Of a stretch of DNA of 64,000 bases, positions 33,874-42,567 are shown piece by piece. The notes under the pieces were generated by a model that ran no database searches, was not told the origin of the DNA, and worked only from the letters and a program-made list of their open reading frames with translations. Source of the stretch: Marispirochaeta sp. (lineage in GTDB: Bacteria > Spirochaetota > Spirochaetia > JC444 > Marispirochaetaceae); NCBI RefSeq assembly GCF_963668165.1, contig NZ_OY764209.1:1550001-1614000 (forward strand), read 5' to 3'. The number at the start of each line of letters is the position of its first letter. The first letter of the stretch is position 1. Made by a program: the position numbers and the translations under genes.

Positions 33874-35217
33874 TTAGCTCTTTTTTGCGGCAAAGAGTTC
33901 TGCCAGGGTTTCCTTAAGGCTGCGCATGTTCTTGCCTCTGCCGTCCTTTCCCGGTCCTATATGAGCGGTGAACCCCAGTTTTTCCGCCGCCTTGCTGCGC
34001 ATTTCCGGTTGAGGAACGGGGCGGACCTCTCCTGCAAGACTGACCTCCCCGGCAAAAACAATACGCTCCGGGGCCGCAAGACCGGTACGGGCAGAGTAGA
34101 GGGCCACCGCCAGTGGCAGATCAATCCCAACCTCATCCAGTCGGATTCCCCCGGCGACGTTGACGTAAAGGTCCTGATCGCTGAAGCGAAGGCCCGCATG
34201 CTTTTCCAGAACCGCTGCTATGCGGGAGACCCTGCGTGAATCTATGCGGTCGGCAAAGGTGCGGGAGACACCGCTCTTAGCTGGCACTGTGAGTGCCTGG
34301 ATCTCCACCAGAAGCACCCGGCTTCCTTCGTAGACCGGAGCAATGGCTGCGCCCGGCGGAAGACCTCCCTCCCGGTTCTGCAGAAAAAGAGACGCCGGGT
34401 TGTCCACACCAATAAGACCCCGGTCTTCCATGGAAAAGATCCCCAGTTCGTTTACCGGACCAAAGCGGTTCTTCATGGCCCGAAGAAGCCGGATGCCCCC
34501 TTCCGCTTCCTCAAAGTAGAGTACCGCGTCTACCATGTGTTCGACCACTTTGGGCCCGGCTATGGAGCCTTCCTTTGTTACATGGGCAACAAGAAAGAGG
34601 GGTACCTGGTGTTCTTTGCACCAGTCGCTTACTTCGTGGCTGCCGTACTTGATCTGGTTTACTGTACCGGGGACGGGACCAAGTTCTTCGGAGAGCAGGG
34701 TCTGGATAGAATCTACCACTACCAGTGCCGGCTTGATTGACTCCATCTGCCGCAGGATTCCCTGAACGTCGGTTTCGCAGAGGACCTTTATCGAATCTGA
34801 AGCGGCGCCGATGCGGCGGGCCCGCATGGCGATCTGCCGGGATGATTCTTCGCCGGAAATGTAGAGTACTGTCCCCTGGCAGCGGATGCTCCTGGATGCC
34901 TGGAGCAGCAGAGTGGATTTTCCAATTCCCGGCTGACCGCCGATGAGTACGGAGCTACCGGGAACTATACCTCCCCCAAGTACCTGATTTAGCTCAGGGA
35001 TTCCCGTATCCAGCCGTTGAACGGCGTCTTCAGGAATACGGGAGAGGGTTTCAGCGTGGTGGCTTATGCGGCCGGAAGACGACTTTTTCCTCTGCCGGGG
35101 AGATGCGCTCTCCTCGGACAGGGTATTCCACTCCCCGCAGGAGGGGCAGCGGCCGAGCCATTTTGCTTCGCTGTGTCCGCAGGAGGAGCAGACGAAGCGG
35201 GTGCCTGTTTTTTTCAG
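33874..35217 (-). CDS. radA: DNA repair protein RadA, apparent CTG start
   Basis: A 447-residue RadA (Sms) protein, close to the 460 of E. coli, which drives branch migration during recombination. In order: a C4 zinc finger (RFVCSSCGHSEAKWLGRCPS), the Walker A GGQPGIGKSTLLLQAS, ALVVVDSIQTLLSEELG, the RadA-specific LLRAMKNRFGPVNELGIF, and a C-terminal Lon-like domain (YVNVAGGIRLDEVGIDLPLA). No ATG, GTG or TTG occurs in frame before codon 131. The frame enters the zinc finger from the CTG at 35215-35217, which overlaps the TGA of the upstream gene as CTGA. A CTG start with translational coupling is the simplest reading; the start is otherwise uncertain. Confidence 0.88.
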   Translation of the reverse strand: MKKTGTRFVCSSCGHSEAKWLGRCPSCGEWNTLSEESASPRQRKKSSSGRISHHAETLSRIPEDAVQRLDTGIPELNQVLGGGIVPGSSVLIGGQPGIGKSTLLLQASRSIRCQGTVLYISGEESSRQIAMRARRIGAASDSIKVLCETDVQGILRQMESIKPALVVVDSIQTLLSEELGPVPGTVNQIKYGSHEVSDWCKEHQVPLFLVAHVTKEGSIAGPKVVEHMVDAVLYFEEAEGGIRLLRAMKNRFGPVNELGIFSMEDRGLIGVDNPASLFLQNREGGLPPGAAIAPVYEGSRVLLVEIQALTVPAKSGVSRTFADRIDSRRVSRIAAVLEKHAGLRFSDQDLYVNVAGGIRLDEVGIDLPLAVALYSARTGLAAPERIVFAGEVSLAGEVRPVPQPEMRSKAAEKLGFTAHIGPGKDGRGKNMRSLKETLAELFAAKKS

Positions 35218-35672
35218 AAGTGGTACCGAATGCCGATACCGCCGTCCAGATCGCCGGAGGTATCGGGGAAGAGGGCTATCCCGGGAGCCAGTTCCAAAAA
35301 CAGTTCGATCTTCTCGCTGGGGTAAAAGGTTACCCCCACGGGGATCCGCAGGCCCAGGCCGATGGAGGAGTCGTCGGTGTCCTTGTCTCTGGTAAAGATC
35401 CGCAGCTTGGCGCCTCCCCCCAGATACCAGCCGAAGGGTTTGGCGATTTCCTCTTCAACTTTTTCAATTCCGTTTCGCAGAAAAATATAGTCTCCATGCA
35501 GATGAACATATTCACGAAAGGACCAGGCGGCTCCAAGGACAAACTGGTTGTTCAGGGAGAAACTCAGGCCCGTCGGTTCGCCTATGATAATTCCGGCGCC
35601 GATATCGTTCGCGGCGGCGGGCAGGGCGAAGGTCAGCAGTACAAGAAGGATCAGTAGATTTCGTCGCGTCAT
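35214..35672 (-). CDS. Small outer-membrane beta-barrel protein
   Basis: A 152-residue protein with a signal peptide (RRNLLILLVLLTFALPAAA, cleavage around residue 21) followed by alternating beta-strand segments: GAGIIIGEPTGLSFSLNN, FVLGAAWSFREYVHLHGDYI, GWYLGGGAKLRIFTR, IGLGLRIPVGVTFYPSEKIE. It ends with Phe (GIGIRYHF), the usual recognition signal for insertion by the BAM machinery. It is probably an eight-stranded barrel of unknown role. Its stop overlaps the apparent start of radA. A ribosome site (GAGGTGA) precedes the ATG. Confidence 0.78.
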   Translation of the reverse strand: MTRRNLLILLVLLTFALPAAANDIGAGIIIGEPTGLSFSLNNQFVLGAAWSFREYVHLHGDYIFLRNGIEKVEEEIAKPFGWYLGGGAKLRIFTRDKDTDDSSIGLGLRIPVGVTFYPSEKIELFLELAPGIALFPDTSGDLDGGIGIRYHF

Positions 35673-35720
35673 GCTTCACCTCAATTTTGGATTATGCTTA
35701 CAATACTAACACCCATGCTG

Positions 35721-36782
35721 CTATTTTAACAGTTCCACCATAAAAACCAGAAATGAGTTCGGCGGAATGACTCCCGGATACCCCTGCTCGCCGTATCCCA
35801 GATGGGGCGGAATTACCAGGCGGCGTTTTTCGCCTGTCTTCATGCCGCCTCCAGCCAGAATACCTTCCCGCCATCCGGGAATTACCTTGTCCAGGGAGAA
35901 CTCGACTGGATCTCCGTCGAAACTGGACTGTATTACGCTGCCGTTCAGCAGGCTGAGTTCATAATGAACGGTAACCGGGCGTTTTGCCTCCACTGTCCTG
36001 CCTGAACCATGCTCCAGGATTTCGTAAAACACGCCGGACTCTGTAGAGTTTAATCCCGGCCATTTATCGATGATCTGTTTCAGGAGCCCCTGCTGGGCAG
36101 CCGCCTTTTCCCCCGCTGTCTCTTTTCTGATCTGCTGAACCAGGTTCTGGAAGCTCTGCTGATCAACGGCAAAGGATTCAGCATCCGAACCGATTCGAAG
36201 AATCTTGACGGATTTGATCCGGTCTCCGGCCTGGATTTTGTTAACCACGTCCATTCCCTCAACCACATGACCGAATACGGAATGGCGGTCGTCCAGGTGA
36301 GGGGTTTCCCGGTGTGTTATAAAGAACTGGCTGCCGTTGGTATTTGCTCCGCTGTTGGCCATAGAGAGTATTCCCGGGCTGTCGTGGCGAAGATCGGGAT
36401 GGAACTCGTCGGGAAAACTGTAACCCGGACCGCCGGTACCGGTCCCCTGGGGACATCCGCCCTGGACCACAAAATCGTCCACCACACGGTGGAAATTGAG
36501 TCCGTCGTAAAAAGGACCGTCTCCCTCATCATGATCAATGGTCCCCTCGGCGAGGCCTACAAAGTTGGATACCGTTAAAGGTGCTTTCTGATATTCAAGC
36601 TCCAGATAGATGTTTCCCTTGTTCGTTTTGATAGCAGCATAGAGCCCGTCGTTGAGCTTTGGCTGAGCGTTGCAGCTGGTCATGAAAAAAACTCCTAATA
36701 ACAGGTTGATTATTATACCTGCCGGGGTCTTGAAAAGACTCTGTTTCCCGGCGGCGAAATGGTTTCCTGTGTAATTTGTCAT
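35721..36782 (-). CDS. Cyclophilin-FKBP double prolyl isomerase, lipoprotein
   Basis: About 353 residues. A long signal peptide ends at a lipobox (INLLLGVFFMTSC). Residues about 42-200 form a cyclophilin: FHRVVDDFVVQGGCPQGTG, SMANSGANTNGSQFFIT and HSVFGHVVEGMDVV. Residues about 250-353 form an FKBP: PVTVHYELSLLNGSVIQSSF, VIPGWREGILAGGGMKTGEK and LVIPPHLGYGEQGYPGVIPP. Both isomerase domains look complete, so the protein should help fold exported proteins. I recall such cyclophilin-FKBP chimaeras from treponemes. The start is uncertain: ATG 36782 is taken, ATG 36800 is also in frame, and neither has a clear ribosome site. Confidence 0.87.
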   Translation of the reverse strand: MTNYTGNHFAAGKQSLFKTPAGIIINLLLGVFFMTSCNAQPKLNDGLYAAIKTNKGNIYLELEYQKAPLTVSNFVGLAEGTIDHDEGDGPFYDGLNFHRVVDDFVVQGGCPQGTGTGGPGYSFPDEFHPDLRHDSPGILSMANSGANTNGSQFFITHRETPHLDDRHSVFGHVVEGMDVVNKIQAGDRIKSVKILRIGSDAESFAVDQQSFQNLVQQIRKETAGEKAAAQQGLLKQIIDKWPGLNSTESGVFYEILEHGSGRTVEAKRPVTVHYELSLLNGSVIQSSFDGDPVEFSLDKVIPGWREGILAGGGMKTGEKRRLVIPPHLGYGEQGYPGVIPPNSFLVFMVELLK

Positions 36783-36837
36783 AGCACAGTATGCTACCAT
36801 GGACGGGACGAGGGAACAAGCGGGATATCCCGGAAGA

Positions 36838-38766
36838 TCAGGCTTCCTGTGTCCAGCGTTCCAGCGCCTCTTTCAGTTCTACGGCTGTTACGGGTTTGCT
36901 GAGGTAGTCGTCCATGCCGACGGACAGGAACCTTTCCCGATCTCCAGGCATGGCGTGGCCGGTAAGGGCGATAATCGGGACATGCCGGTCCGCGGGCTCT
37001 TCTGAGCGTATGCGGATGGTGGCTTCGAGTCCGTCAACCCCCGGCATCTGGCAGTCCATGAATATTGCGTCAAAGCTGTTGGCGCTCCAGATCCTGTGGG
37101 CCTGATCTCCGTCGCTGGCTATTGTAACGGTGCAACCAAGGCGTTGAAAAATCCTTGAGAGAACATCCTGGTTTATCTGGTTGTCCTCGGCAATCAGGAT
37201 CCTGCGGATTTCAGCGTTATTGGCGGTTTCCCGGAAACTGGATCTGGTCTGGGGTTTTCTCTGGCCGGCCAGCCATTCAGTAATCCTTTCGAGGTCAAAA
37301 GGCGGTTTTGTTATCAGCATATTATCAAGATCGAGGTGCCCATATTCCAGATTACTTCGTATGTCGGCGATTACAGCGATCATTCCAGCCTGGACAAGAT
37401 CGTTCCGCAGGGTTGCAAGTTCGACTGCAGGCAGGTCGGTCAGCAGGACAGGCCACGAGCCAGGGTCAGGTCTGTTTTGATTCAGGATCACTGGGGTGCC
37501 GTTCCACCCCCGTACATACGAACAGTAGACTTCTGCAGCGTGCCGGCTTTTGCAGAGAACACCGACGGTTGCTTTTTCCATGTCGATGAGATTCCGAAAA
37601 ACCGGGCTTTCCGGTTCACGTTCCATGGGAATGCTGAATGAAAAGTTTGAGCCCTCTCCCTCACGGCTTTGCACGCCCAAGGAACCGCCCATAACCTCAA
37701 TAAGTGAACGGCTGATCGGCAGTCCGAGCCCCGCCCCGCCGTAACGCCTGGTGGTGGAAGCGTCCACCTGGCTGAATTTCTCGAAAATCAAGTCGTGTTT
37801 ATCTTCCGGAATTCCAATACCTGTGTCGATTACGCTGAAGCGGATGCCATACGGTATACGGGCAGAACACTCGGCTTCTACCTTAACCAGTATATATCCG
37901 TCGGGAGTAAACTTGACTGCGTTGCCGACAAGGTTATACAGAATCTGCTTCAGGCGGTCGTTATCGGCGCGGTATTCCAGAGGGAGATCCGGGTCAAAGT
38001 AGAGGAGAAGCTGAAGTCCGGCACTCTCCGCTGCCGGCAGCAGGGTTTCGCAGACACTGCGGACCAGGGTGTAGAGGTTTATAGGGGATTTATCTATGCT
38101 GATCAGCTTTCCCGCTTCGATCCTGGAAAGGTCCAGAATGTCGTTGATAATAGCCAGCAGTGAGTCGCTGGAAATCCTGACCGTATGGGCGAACTCCGCC
38201 TGCTCACTGGTCATTTCGGTTTCGATGAGCAGGTCTGTCATGCCGATTATTCCATTAAGGGGGGTCCTGAGTTCGTGGCTGATATTGGCAAGGAACTCGG
38301 ATTTTGTCCGGTTTGCCTTTTCCGCCTCTTCTTTGGCTCGAACCAGGTCCTCGGCAGCCGTATGGTCGTGGTGAATGTCCAGCAGAAGTCCGTGAACCTT
38401 CGGGCCTCCGGGATTTGACAGATCCGGGGATGTTGACAGCATAAACCAGCGTGGATTCTCTTCTGCTGTTCCGATCATCTTCAGGGGAATATCCATTGCC
38501 CGCGGAATGCCTGTTGCCTGGGTTTCTCCGGCGAGTCTGATAAGCTGATTCCAGTGTTCCCCCAGCAGAGAGCGCAGTGCGGCATCCGGCTCCTGGTGCA
38601 TCCGGGCAATCAGAACCGGCAGTGGCCCGATGTTTGTAACTTCTGCACCTGTGCTTGTGCTTATTTCCAGTTCGAAGGCAATCCCCGGCAGGGGATTCTG
38701 GTCTTCAGCTGTCCCGCTGGCAGGAGTGTTCTGTTCTGTCTGGTGCGTCGGGCCCGGTATGTCCAT
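36838..38766 (-). CDS. Hybrid sensor histidine kinase/response regulator
   Basis: A 642-residue soluble hybrid kinase. Residues about 25-140 form a PAS-like input. A coiled linker leads to the HisKA box SEFLANISHELRTPLNGIIG (phospho-His). The ATPase domain has LYNLVGNAVKFTPDGYI, FSVIDTGIGIPE and RRYGGAGLGLPISRSLIEVM. A degenerate receiver-like part follows (about 385-505), then a complete receiver with phospho-Asp in FDAIFMDCQMPGVDG and the Lys in YLSKPVT. No transmembrane helix is seen. No partner HPt or regulator lies nearby. Start taken at ATG 38766, weak ribosome site. Confidence 0.87.
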   Translation of the reverse strand: MDIPGPTHQTEQNTPASGTAEDQNPLPGIAFELEISTSTGAEVTNIGPLPVLIARMHQEPDAALRSLLGEHWNQLIRLAGETQATGIPRAMDIPLKMIGTAEENPRWFMLSTSPDLSNPGGPKVHGLLLDIHHDHTAAEDLVRAKEEAEKANRTKSEFLANISHELRTPLNGIIGMTDLLIETEMTSEQAEFAHTVRISSDSLLAIINDILDLSRIEAGKLISIDKSPINLYTLVRSVCETLLPAAESAGLQLLLYFDPDLPLEYRADNDRLKQILYNLVGNAVKFTPDGYILVKVEAECSARIPYGIRFSVIDTGIGIPEDKHDLIFEKFSQVDASTTRRYGGAGLGLPISRSLIEVMGGSLGVQSREGEGSNFSFSIPMEREPESPVFRNLIDMEKATVGVLCKSRHAAEVYCSYVRGWNGTPVILNQNRPDPGSWPVLLTDLPAVELATLRNDLVQAGMIAVIADIRSNLEYGHLDLDNMLITKPPFDLERITEWLAGQRKPQTRSSFRETANNAEIRRILIAEDNQINQDVLSRIFQRLGCTVTIASDGDQAHRIWSANSFDAIFMDCQMPGVDGLEATIRIRSEEPADRHVPIIALTGHAMPGDRERFLSVGMDDYLSKPVTAVELKEALERWTQEA

Positions 38767-38814
38767 ATCCGGTACTAAGGATAGGCGGACCCGACTCTTC
38801 CGGTCAAGCAGCTT

Positions 38815-39987
38815 TTAGCGTTTATCGATAATCCGCGCCATAACTACTCCTTCTATTCCTTTTAATTTTGTCAAAAGAGTATCCGTACCTGCGGCTTCCA
38901 CATCGATGATGTTATAGGCATAGCCGTCTTTGTGGCGGTTAATCATCTCAGAGATGTTCATGGACTCCTCCGCGAGAATGGTTGTAATCTGCCCGACCAT
39001 ATTGGGTATGTTCTTGTTGGCTATAATGATGCGGGTGTCGGTAGTTAAGGGCATGGAGCAGTCGGGGAAGTTGACCGAGTTCGTAATGTTTCCGGTCTCA
39101 AGAAAGGTAATAAGCTGCCGGCTCGCCATTACTGCGCAGTTTTCTTCGGCTTCCGGGGTTGAAGCCCCAAGATGGGGAATAGGGATTACGTTTTCCACCT
39201 GCAAAAGGGAATCATCGGGAAAGTCGGTAACGTAACGGTCTACAATACCGGCCTGTATAGCCTCAAGCATATCTGCGTTATTCACCAGGCCTCCGCGGGA
39301 GAAGTTCAGGATTTTTACTCCCTTCTTCATTCGTGCAAAGCGCTCTGTGTTCAGGATGCCCCGGGTCTGGTTATTTAAAGGGATGTGAATGGTGATATAA
39401 TCGGATTCGGAGACCAAGGCTTCCAGGGTTTCTGCCTTTTTAATGCTGGGAGACAATCCCCAGGCGGCCTCCACGGAGATAAAGGGATCGTATCCGGAGA
39501 CTATCATCCCCAGGCGCTCTGCATCGTTGGCAACATCCACGCCTATGGCTCCCAGACCGATTACTCCCAGCTTTTTGCCACGGATCTCGTTCCCGGTAAA
39601 CTCCTTTTTTCCTTTTTCTATCAGGGCGGGGATTTCATCCCCCTTTCCGGCGAGACTCTTGACCCACTGCATGCCGCGAAAGATTTTTCGGGAGGCGAGA
39701 AACATACCGGTCAGGGTAAGCTCCTTTACGGAATTAGCGTTGGCACCCGGGGTGTTGAAAACCGCGATTCCCCGTTCTGAGCAGACCTTTACCGGAATAT
39801 TGTTGGTTCCCGCGCCCGCCCGGGCTATTGCCTTTACCGTATCGGGAATCGCTAAAGAATGCATGTCCTGGCTTCTGACAATAATAGCGTCGGGGTGGCC
39901 TATCTCGGAGGCAACCTCGTATTCATCTCTGGAAAAGAGGTCCAGACCTTTTGCGGAAATCTTGTTGAGGGTCAAAATCTTGTACAT
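38815..39987 (-). CDS. serA: D-3-phosphoglycerate dehydrogenase
   Basis: A 390-residue NAD-dependent 2-hydroxyacid dehydrogenase that opens serine synthesis from 3-phosphoglycerate. The NAD-binding fold has KLGVIGLGAIGVDVANDAER; the substrate Arg region is LNFSRGGLVNN; the catalytic His is in IPHLGASTPEAEENCA. An ACT domain ends the protein (NMVGQITTILAEESMNISEM), as in the short SerA type regulated by serine. The ATG at 39987 has AGGAG and lies 4 bp after the rex stop, so serA is co-transcribed with the NADH sensor Rex. Confidence 0.9.
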   Translation of the reverse strand: MYKILTLNKISAKGLDLFSRDEYEVASEIGHPDAIIVRSQDMHSLAIPDTVKAIARAGAGTNNIPVKVCSERGIAVFNTPGANANSVKELTLTGMFLASRKIFRGMQWVKSLAGKGDEIPALIEKGKKEFTGNEIRGKKLGVIGLGAIGVDVANDAERLGMIVSGYDPFISVEAAWGLSPSIKKAETLEALVSESDYITIHIPLNNQTRGILNTERFARMKKGVKILNFSRGGLVNNADMLEAIQAGIVDRYVTDFPDDSLLQVENVIPIPHLGASTPEAEENCAVMASRQLITFLETGNITNSVNFPDCSMPLTTDTRIIIANKNIPNMVGQITTILAEESMNISEMINRHKDGYAYNIIDVEAAGTDTLLTKLKGIEGVVMARIIDKR

Positions 39988-39991
39988 GGTT

Positions 39992-40630
39992 CTACTCCTG
40001 TTTGTTATTGCCTGCACCCTTTGTCAGGGCTGCCAGTATACGTAATTCATCGAGCACCGAAACATGGCGCAGAGTAACGGTCTCCGGCACAGAAACCGGA
40101 ACGGTAAAATTTACAATGCCCCGAACTCCGCCGTCCGTCAGGCGGTCGGCTACTATCTGGGCCTGATCCGGGGGAACGGTGATAATCCCCAGGTCTATCC
40201 TTTGTGCTGCCACATATTCGGCAATCCGGTATGATGGCAGGAGGGGCACTGGAAACGAGAGCAGTTCCAGTTTGTTGGTGTCCCTGTCGAAGCCTGCGCA
40301 TATTTCTATGCCCGCGGCGATAAAACCGGGATACTGCAGTATTGCCTGCCCAAGCCTGCCCAGGCCGACAATGCAGGCTCTGCGGGGTTCTTCCAGACTA
40401 AGATATCCGGCAATTGCCTGTTTGAGCTTCGCCGGGTCGTACCCTCCGTTAGACATTATCTCCGCTTTCATGTGGGCAATGTCCTTGCGCACTGTTTCTG
40501 CAGTCTGGCCGATGGCGCGGCCCAGCTCCCGGGAAGAGACCCGGCTCTGTTGCTTCTCTGTAAGATTGTCCAGCAGCCCGTATATGGCGCATAGCCGCTC
40601 CAGGCTTGGCAGCGGCGGAGTCTGTCTCAT
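39992..40630 (-). CDS. rex: Redox-sensing transcriptional repressor Rex
   Basis: A 212-residue Rex repressor. The N-terminal winged helix (LERLCAIYGLLDNL; RVSSRELGRAIGQTAETVRK) binds DNA; the Rossmann part (ACIVGLGRLGQAILQYPGF) binds NADH, whose excess releases DNA; the C-terminal swapped helix ends the protein. I start it at the ATG at 40628-40630 (MRQTPPLPS), which has AGAGGAG at the right distance; an upstream in-frame ATG lies inside the operator. A perfect palindrome in the leader points to autoregulation. It forms an operon with serA. Confidence 0.92.
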   Translation of the reverse strand: MRQTPPLPSLERLCAIYGLLDNLTEKQQSRVSSRELGRAIGQTAETVRKDIAHMKAEIMSNGGYDPAKLKQAIAGYLSLEEPRRACIVGLGRLGQAILQYPGFIAAGIEICAGFDRDTNKLELLSFPVPLLPSYRIAEYVAAQRIDLGIITVPPDQAQIVADRLTDGGVRGIVNFTVPVSVPETVTLRHVSVLDELRILAALTKGAGNNKQE

Positions 40631-40646
40631 CAACTCCTCTCTAAAG

Positions 40647-40707
40647 TCTGTGAAATATTTCACAGAAACATGGCGCTCATCCTAGGGTTTTTTGTATTTT
40701 TCGTCAA
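40647..40707 (-). promoter_or_regulatory. rex promoter and Rex operator
   Basis: Minus-strand promoter TTGACG (40702-40707), 17-bp spacer, TAGGAT (40679-40684). Downstream, at 40647-40666, is the perfect 20-bp palindrome TCTGTGAAATATTTCACAGA, whose core TGTGAA-N4-TTCACA is the Rex recognition pattern. Binding would block early elongation, giving autorepression lifted at high NADH/NAD. Confidence 0.85.
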
Positions 40708-40733
40708 GGGGGATGGAATGGGTGTGTGACAAA

Positions 40734-40762
40734 TTGACGGGACTGAATGCTTTAGCTACATT
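40734..40762 (+). promoter_or_regulatory. Promoter of the ABC exporter operon
   Basis: TTGACG (40734-40739), 17-bp spacer, TACATT (40757-40762), about 60 bp before the first ABC gene. It diverges from the rex promoter; the Rex palindrome is about 70 bp upstream, so joint control is not obvious. Confidence 0.5.
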
Positions 40763-40824
40763 TAGACAAAGCAAATCGTCCTGCCAATGGCGCTCGATAC
40801 GACCGATAGAGGATATTATACGTA

Positions 40825-42567
40825 ATGCTGAAGGAATTTCGTACTCTGTTTCCATACTACAAGACCTATGCCGGGCGCTATGCCATGGGCTTTCTCTTTT
40901 TGTTTATAACCGACGCGGGACAACTCTATCTTCCCCAATTGATTCGTTTGGTGATCGACCATATTTCGGCGGGTGCAGTTGACCTCCCCTGGGTCGGAAT
41001 GATGGTCCTTGCAATGATCGGGGTCGCTTTTCTTGTTGCCCTTGGACGATTCGGCTGGCGCTACTATATTCACGGGGCTTCCCGAAAGATTGAAAAGAGA
41101 CTCCGTTCCCGTCTTTTCGGGCACCTGCTGACCCTCTCCCCCTCGTTTTACGGACGAAGTTCAACGGGAGACCTGATGGCCCGGGCCACTGGCGATATGC
41201 ACCATGTTCGGATGGCCTCGGGAATGGGATTTGTGGCCCTCTTTGACGGTCTGTTTATGACGCTGTTCATTATCACGATTATCGTGATTCAGTTCCCCCA
41301 GCTGGCCCTGATCGTTCTTGCCCCTTTTCCGTTGATTACCCTGCAGGTCCTGGGGATGGGCCGCTTTCTGGGACGTCTTTTCAAGGCCGTACAGGAGGGT
41401 TACGCCGCCTTGAGCAGCCATGTGCAGGAAGCCTTGAGCGGGATACTGGTATTAAAAGCCTTTGTACGGGAGGATTCAAACCTTAAAGTGTTCTCGGGCA
41501 GGAATGAGGACTATAAGCGCAGGAACCTGGCCCTGGTAAGATTGTGGGGCTTTGCCTTTCCGATGATCTCTTTCCTTGGCGGAGTAGTGACCCTTTTGCT
41601 GCTGCGTTTCGGCGGAATGTCGGTGCTTGAGGGGGGCATGAGTGCCGGAGATTTTGTGGCCGCCATGAGCTACCTGGGAATGCTCATCTGGCCCATGCTG
41701 GGTATGGGCTTCACCGTGAATATGCTGGAGCGGGGAGGGGCCGCCCTGGCGCGGATTAACGCTGTTCTGCGGGAAGAGCCGGAGATCCGTTCTCCTGTGA
41801 ACGGCTTGTGCTGTCCCCGGGAAGGAGCCATCGAGGTCCGGAACCTCAGCTTCACGTATCCTGGTTCCGCTGTTCCCTCTCTGCGGGATGTCTCCTTTAC
41901 AGTTGAGGCTGGTCAGACCCTGGGAATCCTGGGGCGCACGGGAGCGGGAAAGAGCACCCTGATACGGCTGTTGCCCCGGCTGCTGGATACCCCGCCTGGA
42001 ACGGTATTTATTGCCGGCAGGGACGTGCGGGACTATGAGCTTTCCAGTTTAAGGAGCGCCTTTGGTGTCGTTCCCCAGGAGACTTTTCTCTTTTCAGCCG
42101 TCTTAAGTGATAATATCGCCTTCGGTATCGACGATGCTCCCCGGGAGGCGATAGAGGCGGCAGCGGAGGCTTCCACGATAAGCAGGGATGTACGGCTTTT
42201 TCCCAAGGGCTATGAAACCGAGGTAGGAGAGAGGGGTATAACCCTCTCCGGGGGACAGAAGCAGCGTATTGCCATCTCCCGTGCCCTTATAACTCAGCCT
42301 GAGATCCTGATATTCGACGATGCCCTGGCGGCAGTGGATACCTCTACCGAAGAGAGCATTCTGGACGGGTTCATTGAGCTTCGCAAGGGAAAAACCAATA
42401 TTCTGATATCCCACAGGGTCTCTACCCTGAAGTTTGCCGACTATATTGTCGTGCTGGATGAAGGGGCTATTGTGCAGTCCGGTACTCACGAAGAGCTGAT
42501 CGGTCAGGAAGGTTTCTATGCAGAAATCGCGAACCTGCAGCGACTGGAAGAGGAGGAGTCGGCGTGA
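40825..42567 (+). CDS. ABC exporter half-transporter, degenerate-site subunit
   Basis: A 580-residue half-transporter: six membrane helices (about 15-310), then a nucleotide-binding domain with Walker A ILGRTGAGKSTLIRLL, Q-loop VPQETFLFSA, signature LSGGQKQRIAISRA and H-loop ISHRVST. Walker B reads ILIFDDALAAVD, with Asp in place of the catalytic Glu, as is usual for the weak ATP site of heterodimeric exporters such as LmrCD or TmrAB. The next gene, overlapping by 4 bp, supplies the consensus Walker B. Substrates are probably drugs or lipids (inferred). Confidence 0.9.
   Translation: MLKEFRTLFPYYKTYAGRYAMGFLFLFITDAGQLYLPQLIRLVIDHISAGAVDLPWVGMMVLAMIGVAFLVALGRFGWRYYIHGASRKIEKRLRSRLFGHLLTLSPSFYGRSSTGDLMARATGDMHHVRMASGMGFVALFDGLFMTLFIITIIVIQFPQLALIVLAPFPLITLQVLGMGRFLGRLFKAVQEGYAALSSHVQEALSGILVLKAFVREDSNLKVFSGRNEDYKRRNLALVRLWGFAFPMISFLGGVVTLLLLRFGGMSVLEGGMSAGDFVAAMSYLGMLIWPMLGMGFTVNMLERGGAALARINAVLREEPEIRSPVNGLCCPREGAIEVRNLSFTYPGSAVPSLRDVSFTVEAGQTLGILGRTGAGKSTLIRLLPRLLDTPPGTVFIAGRDVRDYELSSLRSAFGVVPQETFLFSAVLSDNIAFGIDDAPREAIEAAAEASTISRDVRLFPKGYETEVGERGITLSGGQKQRIAISRALITQPEILIFDDALAAVDTSTEESILDGFIELRKGKTNILISHRVSTLKFADYIVVLDEGAIVQSGTHEELIGQEGFYAEIANLQRLEEEESA

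Noticed and set aside
35205..35217. Programmed frameshifting on the A7 run at the outer-membrane-protein/radA junction
   Set aside because: The run lies after the stop codon of the upstream frame, so ribosomes translating that frame would not slip on it; reinitiation at CTG is simpler.
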